DNA of 64,000 nucleotides. Origin: Arbacia lixula (Eukaryota; Echinodermata; Echinoidea; Arbacioida; Arbaciidae). A program made the position numbers and the translations under genes. Location of the stretch: the NCBI GenBank assembly GCA_963669155.1, contig OZ022576.1:16431035-16495034 (forward strand), given 5' to 3'. Below the pieces are notes generated by a model. That model worked only from the letters and a program-made list of their open reading frames with translations. It had not been told where the DNA came from and ran no database searches. Shown here piece by piece: positions 1 to 12,300 of the stretch; within the stretch, counting starts at the first letter, position 1; every line of letters starts with the position of its first letter.

Positions 1-172
1 GGAGCAACTCGTCACAAAATCAAAACTTTAAAAGATAATACCTTTCTTATCCTTTGACTGATTTTCATCAAACTTTCAACAAACTTTCATCAAACTACTG
101 TGTTCCTTCCCAGTTCCTGCCTTTATTGAAACCAATTTAATTTCAGGATGCACTATTGCTTTAATTTAATAT
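1..172. repeat. Partial copy related to the 8230-8713 inverted-repeat element
   Basis: The run TCACAAAAT..TTTAAA..TTATC.TTTGA..ATTTTC.TCAAAC.TTC followed by CTG..TTATTGAAAC.AATT parallels 8571-8700 in order and spacing, at roughly 70% identity by eye. The left part would lie outside the window. Confidence 0.4.
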
Positions 173-3100
173 AATTCAGAAGGTACATGACTGTAAATGC
201 ATGTTACGAACTGGTTGGTGTCACCACTCATCTCAAGACATACAATGACAGCTTTAAAAGAAGACAGAAATAATATTTTATTGCTGTATCTTGACTGTTC
301 ACTGCCAATTCCGAGCTAGAGCAGAACACGTTGCACATGGTTTACGACACGCCATAGGTCTGTTGCCGGGGTAGGAGCTCAGGGCAGTAAATTACCAACG
401 TAAATCACCCCTGACCTTCTGCTCATTCACACCGCATCTAGCCCTCCTACCGGCTCAAAAACAGCCGCATTCACACTTGGCCACATTGCCAAAAAAATAC
501 ACAACTTCTTGCTAAAAAAAAAAAAAGTTGACATGATCATGTACAGTACATGTATTCCATACACATGTATTTTCTGTGACCTGGGGCCATTGACATAAGA
601 CCTTTCTAGCTTAGCTAGTCCCTAAAAATGCATGAAGCTTAATACATTTTAGCAACTTGGTAGGTTTAGTAATGTTTCACAAATATTACCCCTGTACAGG
701 TAGAACTATAGTGATATCCATTGAGATCACACTTACAGTGTACATGTACATGGTGCATTGTATGTGTACAGTGGCACCATACATTGTACATGAACATTGA
801 ACACTGCACAGTAGAGATTTAACTTGAAGAGTAGGAAGCATAAAACAAGGAAAATTACATCCAAAAGGTTTGCCTTATGGCTCTAAATCATAGCAAATAA
901 GACTTACGTACAAAGTATACTTGATTTAGTAATTTCTAGAAAGTAAATTGCAACTTTAGGGACAATTACTATATTTACTCCATTCCACATGTACATGTAC
1001 AACTTGGTATCAGCATGGAGATTAGCCATTCATTCAGAAGTAAGGACAGAGCTACTGGGTATGACACGTCAACTTGGAAGATACCACAGAGCATACAGAA
1101 GATGAACTTGGAATTACACTCTTAAATCAGTCGCAAACAAAAATATCGGATGGCTTTTCATGGAAAGGAGGATATCTGTTATCGTTCAATTTACTTCACT
1201 ATTCTTACTTCCACCCATGAGCACACAAAATAAATTGCCATCATTATTGAATGCCATACTGCCATAATTTAGCAACGACTCTGTAAAATTCATCATGAAA
1301 AATTAATACAGAGCAGATGTTTGTTTGTTTGATTGTTTGTATATGTGCTAATAATAAACTCAAGTTACTGTACATGGTTTCTAACATTTCATGCATGAAC
1401 AGCAAAACTTGTTTTTCTACTTATCGTGACTCATCGTGACTTCCATTTAGATGTACATAGACCCTCTGATATGCGCTGGATAAAATAATTATATCTAGGA
1501 CTAATTTCATAACTACATAATAGACCCCCAATCATGAACCACTTCACATCGATCATATTTTTGCAAGTAAATCTAACAATTTCAACTCATTAGTATCAAC
1601 TCGCCAATTTTGCTATGCATTTTTTTGAAGACACTGCACAAATGTGCTTTAGGGCAAGTTCACGACAGATGGACATCCTTCTCAATTTTCGAACGGATTT
1701 ACTCAAAACTTTTTTTGTTTTCAAAGCTCACAGCATCAGGAATTATGCAGGAACTATAAGGTTACCATTTACCACCTTTATTTCTTTCTGTAACGTTTCT
1801 GTTGATGAGTATATGAACAGCACATAAAATGGTATGTGTGGGACAAAATATGACCAAAATTAAATTATATGGTAAAATCTTACCAATTACCAATTCTTTT
1901 GCATTTTTTTAGTTGGATGTTATTAATTTTCACAAGTCTGTGATTTGAGTTCTTACAAACTGAGAACTAACCATGGCTGTCTATGTAAAAGTACAAAAAT
2001 GTACAAAAGTAAGTGTAACGTCAGTTACATAACGTCAGGTACCAACGTGGTCATGAAAAAACTATCATTGCCCTTAAAGTACAATAACGTATTATTTAAT
2101 ATTTTGATATATATTAACCTAGTAACAAAGTTATATTTACACATTGAACTCATCACTCTATCCAATCAGGGACATGAGTATTTCAATTTTACTGGACACC
2201 CTAAAATTGCATGTCCTTTTCATGTAACGTCAGTTACCGACACATTTTTGCTCACTGAAGTGTAACAAATGCAGTTGCATTGAAAATCTTAATCAGTTTA
2301 TACACCAAGGTTAACTTTAATGACTGTATCAATAACAACATCCAGTTATTTGAAGCAAGAGAGATACACACATTGAAAGGTGTGTAAAAGTGTCAGTTTA
2401 TACATCAGTTACTGTGAAAATACCCTTTAGAGAAATGTTTTGGACATTTTGTGCCTACTGATTGTGAGTAAACTAATAGAACAATTGCTAACCATAATTA
2501 TATTAGAAGAAGTTAATCATTCCCTGATATCAAGATAAGACAGCTGTTGTGCACTAGTACCTAGTATCAGGTTTAGCAACATTTAACATAACATTGAAAA
2601 TTATCCAAAAAAACATCACCAAAAGACAAACATAAAATAATTGCCTGTGGTTAGATATGATTAAACATCATTTGATAATAAATGTAAACAACTGGAAAAA
2701 ACGATTTTCAGTAAGGCCAAAATGTTATGAGCTAGTGCTAATCTGCATGTTGTTTTTGTTTGCGTTTTCTGGGCCATCCCTGAATAAATCTAAATGTGGA
2801 GGTATGAATGTACACAGTGGCCTTGGGCGACCCGTATCCAAAATGCATAAAAATACAATATTGTTTCCTTCCCACTTTACCATTCCAGCCAAATGGAATG
2901 AACTAGAGATAACAACGAGTACATGAATATCATTATCAGGGTATTATGGTAAAAACAAGAGCAACTGATGTACCCAGTACATGTTTTGTATTTTTGAAAG
3001 AGATGTCAATGAGCTTGAATTGAATAACAACAAGTGTCAAATTAGTGTGACATTATATAAATTGATTGATATATTCACTTTACTACATGTTATCATTATA

Positions 3101-3178
3101 AAGTGAATACCTGTAGATATGAAACGCAAACTGCTCTTTGCGAGGCAGAGGTGAGTCGGGTATTGTGAGCATATTTAC
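1..3178 (-). other. RFX7-like intron 4 (partial)
   Basis: No exon with RFX similarity was seen on the minus strand. Bases 1-172 resemble the right half of the inverted-repeat element at 8230-8713. The remainder is unremarkable AT-rich DNA with several TACATGTA palindromes (around 545, 742 and 987). The 70-106-residue ORFs here have no recognisable content. Confidence 0.7.
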
Positions 3179-3304
3179 CTGTACTCTTCATAGACCTCTT
3201 TCTTCGGCAGGGATGTGTCGGCATTCTCTTCAATGTGTGTTCGCACCCAGTTCATTGCTGTCAACTGCTCCATATGACAATTACTGAGCATGGGCGAGGA
3301 CGAG
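3179..3304 (-). CDS. RFX7: RFX7-like coding exon 4 (start of RFX winged-helix domain)
   Basis: Acceptor CACATTGCAG, 126-nt exon, donor GTAAATATG. Translation: SSSSPMLSNCHMEQLTA, MNWVRTHIEENADTSLPKKE, VYEEYR. The W-[IV]-R-x3-EE-x3-[TDE]TSLPK-x-EVY-x-EY pattern is the first helix and turn of the RFX DNA-binding domain. The donor splits the codon after EEY (AG|). The next exon, expected to encode the LGYxPLSAADFGK-type segment, was not found in the 3.1 kb to the left. Confidence 0.9.
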
Positions 3305-6300
3305 CTGCAATGTGAACACAAATAAAAAGGAGACAAAAGAACGGAGTTACAGTCAGGAGTGAGAAAATAAAATTGTGCCAGACTGCCATGCTAGGATGTC
3401 ATATCACGAGGTCTTAATTAACTATTTCCCTCACTCTATCATATTTTTTTTTTACTGTTCGTTAGCAAGGTGCTATTCAGGATACTTCTTCTGTAGATTT
3501 TGCCAGCACTTTTATGATAAATAAATGTTACAGTACAATATTTTGATGGGGTTTGGTCTTGGTTACAAAAATCAAACATCCATTGAAATATGAGATGACC
3601 AATATTAATGTTCCTTTGAATAAAGATTGGCCAGCAAAAACTTTCAGCATATTTGCTCTGAAACATATAGCCTATATGACTCAGGTACATGTTACACCTA
3701 CTTTAATATCAAAGTAGAAGTTGGGAAATAATTGCTATTTGTATAACACGCATGCTCATTTAACACCGCTGCAAAATAACATTTACTTCTACATGGCGAA
3801 ATCTGACAATGAAATGCTGGTACGATTACCTGATGAACAAAGCTCTTCCGTTATGACCCACATTTAATTGAATTAGGTTAAATGATTCCTGATTCGCTTA
3901 GCATGCGCGGGATACTACATGTATGTTCAATCAATCTACACTGGGTTGTTATGTATGCCTTAGTAGTGTATTTGAAGTTAAGATGTATGATTTGTACAAG
4001 AATTTCCATGTTGTTTCCTTGTAATACCATGATATCAAAGTGAAACAAATTGCTTTGAAATTGAAGACAGTTTCACTCTGATATATTTCATACAATTTTA
4101 TGTGTGTATTCGTCTTTTTTTTAATTATATGTATGAATGGGCCCACTAGTCTTTCCATTCATAATATAATTTTACTTACCACCTAACTATGTGTATAAAC
4201 ATGATGAGATGTAAATAAATGCACCTTTACTATTTGGGTTACAATTTTAATAGGTGAATATTTGACCTCACTTGCATGACACACATTTTCCCTGAAGAAG
4301 AAGGAGAAAAAAATATACATCTTCCTCCATCATTTTCTTACACATTGTATCGAATAGACATTGCTGAATGCATGATAGTCGAGCCAGGAATTACAACTCA
4401 ATCAGGAAATGGCATGTGATGTAATCTGGAACCTGGTACACTGTACTACAACTGGAAAGGGCATCCTCATCAAACATGATGCCAAAACACTAACACCTAC
4501 ATGAAAAGTTGATGATCCTTCTGTCAAGATACATACAGTGTATAGAACAGATCATGTGATAATGCTAACTACACTGTACATGTATGTATAACAAGTATGT
4601 GCCAAGTGATCTACACAAGATGAAGTACCCTTTGTGTGCCAGTCCCATTGCTTCTCTATGGGATTTGTGTGTATTAATGGTAAAATAATCCACAAGAGGC
4701 ACATTAAAGATTACTTTCTAATTTCCTGACAAGACTGCTCTGAATCCAGAGACTCTTCCTGAAAAATATCAATCTAGCCCTTACAACAAATACTTTGTGT
4801 CAATCTTGTGTACAGAATTTACTGATCAATGTATATTCTTCCTTCAATTATGTTAGATACAGAAGGCACTCCTAGCAACAACAAAAAATACAACCGACAC
4901 TGAACCAACATTTGTGCTTGACAAACCTCTAGATAAAACAGAAAGTTTAAAACAGAAAGTTTGTTTATTGGTAGATTTTTATTTGGGATCAATCCATCCT
5001 CCCCAAGCCCTGACAGCACACTGGAGGAGACTTTGTTCCCGCTAAGTACAAGTACCGGTAGTCTTTCAAAGAATTGCAGAGAGACAACATATGATATGCT
5101 GTTATTCTCCATTGTATCAAGATTGATTGATCGATCTGTTTGAATATGTTTGAATATAAGCAAAGCTTTTTTCTTATTACTACAGAGAGCAACAGCAAAG
5201 CAAAGATATATCAGCTTTGAAGAGGACCAGATTCCACAATTATCCACATAACATGTAGTATGTGATGATTGCAATGTGCAAAAACTACATACCTGTCCTA
5301 CCTCTAGCCCTTCTGAGGTGCTAGCCCCTAAGATATTCACTAATTCTGCTTGATATTTTAGAGTCAAAGGTCTCCTTTCAGTGCAGTAGATTTGTACCGT
5401 TTTGTCCGAGGGTAGTCATTCCCCATCTTCTGTCCTTGCTACACATGCATGCATGCTTGTCCGAGTCTAGTGCATGATGACCGCACAATGAAGGCAGAAA
5501 AACAGCAATGTGGATGTAACCAGAAAAGTTTCAAAGATCAAGAGGTACATGTATATTCAGTAGGTCGGTCTACATGCACATATATGTATACATGTACATT
5601 AGCCTAAACCTGGCAAAATCACTTCTTTCTTTCTGATCTGGGAAATTAGACTGAATCTGACACATCTATTTTACCCATCAACTTAAGAGCTGATAACAGA
5701 GTGCAGTACAAACTGGCACTGCAATGTGTAGCAAGTTTGCAACCTAGAGATAAATGTCTGTCAAATACAGATCAAAGGACACACTGCTTTGGCATTTTGG
5801 TTTGAAAAAACATGTAAATAGTAATTTTTTTCTGATTGTGCTGGCTAACCTGATCAGAAATTAGCATACCCGTTTGAAAGTACAATTTACTTCAGACAGC
5901 TGTAGTCAGACACTTATTACCTTTTTTTTTTTTTACAGTCTCCCTCAGCTTATTTTAGTTGGGTCCAAAATTCAACTGTAACGATGATTAGCACTTTATC
6001 ACTCACTTTGGGAAAATTATTTTTAATTTATTAATGATACGCCAAGGTGAACGATGGGATATAAACACTGTAATGATAAACAAGACCTTCCATAGTTAGT
6101 TGTAAAAATTCACATTAAATTTGATGGTCTTTGGCAGGGAAAACAATATTTGCAGGGCCTTTTTAAAGCCTGACATCATGAAACCAATCATTGTAAACCA
6201 TGCTGCATTTTAAACCATCTGAGAGATATTAATAGGCTTTTAATTATTGAGGGGGTTGTTTTGAATTGTGGGAAAGGGCTACATCACTAAAGGCCAATAT

Positions 6301-9300
6301 ACTTTTTTCCACTGATTCATGTCATGTAATATTTTAGCAAAGGTTGTTTTCGATTTATTAATTTTAATTTACCCATTTGTTTATAAATTGATTCAAAATG
6401 CAATTGATAATCATCACCACTACTGAAGCAAGCTTTACATTAAAGTTTCAAAGCCATCTGTAAAATATTAACATTATTTTAATACATTCCTATCTTGTTG
6501 TTCATACTTCAATGTCTGTATGCACATAGTTCACAAATGCTATACTTGAAATAAACAAAGAGTATTTTAAATAAAGCAATTTACCAAAACAAAATTAATG
6601 CCTCCTTTTCCCCAGCTTTCAATAAACATCCTTGAAAGCAATTACAGTCACTTGCACGCACGAACAGTTCCAACATTTTAGATTTCACTTTTATCTGATG
6701 TAGTCAAATGTACTTTCCTGTACAGTCACTAAAGTAGTAAAGTGGGTTACGTTCTGTGACCCAAACTGATTTGTACTACTGGTGAGTTCACAGACCAGGT
6801 GTGTCCTCATCATACGGATCTGGAATCTGTTGTTTGGTTGAATAAACTCCAGCAAAATGTCAATCGAAAAATATCAATAATACCAAGTGTATGTAGGCCT
6901 TCTTCAAACTACACTTGATGACCAATAGAACAGGAATAAGAAATCAGAAAAAATGGGTCAAGTGTGAGGAAGTATGTGTAGGTCACTTTCTACGTTGATT
7001 TCAAAGTTGTATTTAAATACAGTACAACGCTGATCCACATTGATGCCACCAAAATGCCATGGAAACGAGTAATGGAAACTTCCAGCTTTCGAGTAGTCTG
7101 TTTGTGTTCAATGTTGTGGGAATTGCCACTGTTCTTCTACATAATTAGATAATTATTAACAAACTTCCACTGTAGCTAAATGAAATCCGTTCAGTAATTC
7201 TCCAAAATCTATGAAGCAAATTTTGGGGTTGTTCTTACACAATACTTTTATGGTGACCTCCTTCATAAAAGGTTACACATGAAAATGATAGCCCTTCATA
7301 AAAACTGCTTTTGTACCAAAGGAGGAGACAAAAAGGAAATATGGTCACTCAACCTGCCTGTATAAATATATTGAGCTGGAAAATGAAATGAGATACATAT
7401 TCAACTGAAAATGATCAATGTAATGGATGCAATTTAATAGATGAAAATGCTTCCACCTAAAAATTAAAAAGATGAAAAAAGATTAAAACACCTTGACCTA
7501 AATATTGAAACAGTTCATTGAGTTACATCCCCTTGCCTGGTTAAATCAGGGAAAAAAGCGCGTATTTTTTTTTTCAAAATGTTTTTGGCACTTACAATAA
7601 TTGCACTGTAGCTTGCACTGTAGCTTGCACTGTATAGTATACATAGTATTCAGCCTCATTATAATACAGGGCCTCTTCTTTGCATTACGGGGTCTAAACC
7701 GCAATGCTAACTCACCATGTAATTTTTCACTGATATGCATGCACAACAAATTGTTTTGCACGCTGACATGTATGACCTTCAAATCATAAAAGAAATAACC
7801 TTTTCCACTTAACATGTTTTCCCAACTTTTTAGAAGAAACTAGAACTGGTTCTTTTCATAAGTTTCCAAGTCAAAAAGTGAACAAAATCTTATCTTTCAT
7901 GTTACAGATGACTGAAATTATCATCTATGTCTCTACCCTAATACTGATGTGCATAATAACCACAAAACATTGCTTCTTTGTATGCAAATGTGTTAACTTT
8001 TATCACATCAAACATGATAGATCTTTAATTTTACACAAATGAGGACTTTGACAATTGAATTTAGTTCACTGATTGCACCAAGTGCCAAGCACAGAAAATT
8101 TCTTGGAGGATGATAAAAACAATAAGTATCAGAGAGAAACAGAGAGACGGAGGGAGAGAGAGACAGAGGACAGACAGGGGAAGAAGAGAGAAAGTAAAAT
8201 AGGAAGAATACATCGGAGAAAGAAATAACTTCAAAGGGAAAGTCAACCCTGATGTCAAGTAGTTTTTAATAAAAACAGAAATATGAAAGAAACAAATCAA
8301 TGAAAATTTGACAAAAGAATGTCAAAGGATAACAGTTATGAATGTAAAATTCTTAATTTTGTGATGTCACTTGTGATGTACTCTGCTTAAAGTTGTGTGG
8401 TGTTTTTTTTTTTAATTCCATTTTCTTTAAAAGATATATGCATTTCATTAGAGATATGTCTTTACACACCCTTCTCTGAAAAAGATTTATTCCTTCATTA
8501 AAAAAAACAGAAAAATGTCAATTTATGGAATCAAACAGAACACAACTAAAATGGGAGTACATCTTGCAAGTGACATCACAAAATTAATATTTTAAAGAAA
8601 TAATTATTTTATTATCTTTTGATGGATTTTCTTCAAACCTTCCATGATAAGTTGCTTTCATTTTTCTGCTATAATTGAAACTAATTCAACTTGTTGGTGG
8701 ACTGTCCCTTTAACAAGAGATGGAGAGTAAGACAGCTAGGAGGAAATAGGACAAGCACACATATAGAGTCTGAGAGAGGGTGAAGGTATACAAAGACAGA
8801 GGAAGAGGGCATATGTACTACTCATGTTTCCAATTTCAAAATATGGCTTTTTGCCACCTGAATTAATAACTACTTCTATTCAACATCTTTCTGACATCAT
8901 GGTATTAAAGTTAACTCACATGTAAATGTCACGTTGCTTTGCTCATACTCTGCTAATGAAATTCAATCTTTTGTTGGGGATGGGGAAGGGAAACATTACA
9001 AGGTGGTTTAATGATCATCCATCCATTGCCTGATACAGGAGGGATGCCACAGGCGTGTCCAGACATGTTTTGGCAAACGAGTTCACTGCAAGGCCATCAA
9101 TATATTAAACAAGAAGCCTTGCAGCTTTAACAGCAACGTAGCCTGGTTTCCAGGCTGTACAGCATTTCTAATCCAAACCACTGCAAGTATACAATTGGGT
9201 CTGCACTGACAAGACTATTTATCCCCATCTCCCAGTCAGTCCTTGTTGGACATGGTCAAGAAGATTCAAAGAGTGATTATAGGCTACTTCAGCCAGACCT

Positions 9301-12300
9301 GTTTATTGCAGAGTTTTGATGAACAGATGGTTAAGCCTCAAATGAAACAAACTGGGAGATGGTACTATATGCTGAAGGCATTATACAATATGTAGGCTAT
9401 AGTTCAACATATGGTGACATATATTTACAGCAACAAAAATGAATAAAAACGGAAATTCACCTACTAAAAACGTGTGCAGCTATGTACTTGACATCAATAT
9501 TTTTCTGTTAGCAAAATAGCACTTTTTCATGTGACATATACTGTATTACAAATCTCATACACCCCAAAATAACAAAATCTCTCTTACATTACAGGTCTTT
9601 TGACATTGCCAATGAAAACTGGTGGTCTCTCTACAAGTATATGCCAGCTATATTTTTCTGCACCAGCAATATGCAAAAATCTGATACAGATATCATCAAG
9701 CAAGGAAAAGCTTCCTGTTAATTTTACTTTAAGGACCACTACATCAATTTTGTGACTCGTACTAGAAATATTTTACAGCCCATTTATCAGTCTGTCATAA
9801 TAAATTTTAATATAATGTCTCTTGTCCTCTCATTTTATACTGATGTTGATTAAGATAAGTAATCAATAACCTTTCTATGTAATCCTTAGTACATAAGTAT
9901 CCTTAAGTTCAGATAATATGAATCGCAACAACATGCAATGTTTTTCTTCCCAAATTACCGTCATAAAAGCGCAGTATCCTGGTATAAGTGAGCATAATAC
10001 ATTTTGTATCTGAACAGGAGGTACACAATATTTTACTTTATATATTAGTTCTCTCATTTTTTTACAAAATAATGTTGAGAGATGAACATCATTATCTGTA
10101 TGATGTTCGAGAAGAATTTCTCTCATGTCAATGCAAGAATGGTCTTGTTAAGTGTAAAACTTGAATGCAGACAGAACACAATAATGGTTCACCCTTATCC
10201 AATCCTCCTCATACTTTTGCGGATCAGGTTTTCTTACTTTCCTGCTTTTAACATAATAAGTAAACCGGAGGTGAAACTATATATGGTGTGGACCCTGCCC
10301 TTCAGCCTGACAAGCAAAAGTTGTTTTTTTTTTTAATGAATACAAACCATAATCTATAATAATCAAGATTGGCATTGATAGGCTTTAAGGTATGATATGT
10401 ACAACTGTTTCATCTGTACCTTGGATACTGGAAGGTTTTTGCAAAATAAATGATTTGGAATTTCTTTGAACTTATCAGAACAAATGGGTATTTTACCCAA
10501 ACCCATTATTTTATGTCAGATATTCTGGATGATAAAAAGCTCCAGTATTTATTGCAACCTGCTCTATGATTCTTATCATTGTGTTTTTACTGTGCAGTTT
10601 CATTTTGTATGAAATGTAAACAAATATCTCATGTTTACTTACTTTATCAGATCATTTTCACAAGAGTGAGAAAGATGTGGTGAATGAGTGTGAAAACGTT
10701 GATGTTGCACTCCCATAATACAGGTAAATCCCAACAAGTGCGTGTCCTCCAGGTTCAAAATCTGTTTTTGCACGAATAACCTTAAAATTTGTTGTTCATT
10801 CCTGCGTCTATAAAATCTGAGAAATACAATGATGTACTTTCAATATCAGCAGAAGAATCGCAAAAGACTATAAGTATGCTGGCTTCAAGATGTGGGTTGA
10901 TTGTTTTATCATAGGAGAGTGATGAATTGAAGTGATTGATCAGCCAATATATGACTCATCTTTGGCTTTTCAAATAATATAAATGCATTTCATCAATATT
11001 CTATTCAGAGTGTTTCAAACCAATCACTGCATTCTATCATACTACTTTCTACACTTGGAAACATACCGTCCAAGTTTTGCTTTAAATCATTTGCAAAGAT
11101 AAAACATTTTGGTACCCTCATTCCATCTAACACACTTCCTCATTTTCATTGTGTATGTGTAAAAATAAATCCCCACCCCTCCCTCCCTCCATACATATAC
11201 ATACACTCATTCTTTGTATACACTACAGAGTATAATTGTGATGTTGATTTTTCAGCTCTATCCCCAACCCTCCAAACTTCCCTACTCCTGCATCCTAAAG
11301 TTGTGATGTTGTTGCTTTTCCAGCTCCTTCACCCAACCCCCCAACTTCCCCATTCCCGTTCCCGCATCCCCACCCCTCCCGCTTCCCTTGTGCTATTTGA
11401 CAACTTTGATCTGCTGAAGACGGCGTCTCCGTGATTACAATACCTTTTGCAGGGGCCATCCTGTTCAGGCTTGCTTGAAGGAAGCTGCAGATACAGCCAC
11501 AACTTCTGCTTGTCATCCAGTTTCCTGATGTCAGCCTAGCAGAGGGAGAGGGACACGGAACAGGAAAAAAAATGCAAGGAAGAAAAACACACATATCATA
11601 TTATGCCCAATATAAACATTACCTCCAGAGAAACATATGATGGTCTGCTATAGGCATTATAGGTGGGTTTGACGTTGCATGCTAGCACCCAGAATGGCAA
11701 GCGCACATGTCGAGCACTAATACGTGACATTTAGATCTGGGACTTGGAAAATTGCTAACATCATATCCATTCCAGACATCAAGGAATTGATGGCTTTATC
11801 ATCAGACAAAAAATGTCAGGTAGATTGTTCTTTTTTGTTGTTAACCTCTTCTTTACTTTTATGTTTTTGCTGAGATATGAGACAACCTTTTCAGACGAAA
11901 GGAAGTCAAACTGTGCCACAGAAGGTCCCAAAAAAGTGATAAAAACCTGTTTGAATGTTGCTGTGCTTTGCAAAATACAGTTCCATCTGAAAAGGAACAG
12001 GTTACTATTGTTCACGAAGAAATGTCCTTTCAGGTTGCAGCGCAGGTGTTATTCTTTGATACCATACATACAGAGAACCCCCTGTTATCATTATACCCCC
12101 TTGTACCACCCCACCATTTCTACAACAGTGTACACAGTACCTGCACAAAGTAATAATAATAATAATAATATAATAACAGGGTCTCATTTGTCCAGGGTAG
12201 CCTCATCAGTGAGAATACTGCTTTTCAAGAGTGCCCTGCATTAATTATCCCAGTCACCGGATAAAAGGATCCTACCGGGGGGGGGGGGGGGGGGGGGGGT

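Noticed and set aside
4819-5367. 182-residue minus-strand ORF in intron 3
   Set aside because: Low-complexity hydrophobic composition, no domain, no splice sites, and overlapping ORFs in other frames. Consistent with chance in a long intron.
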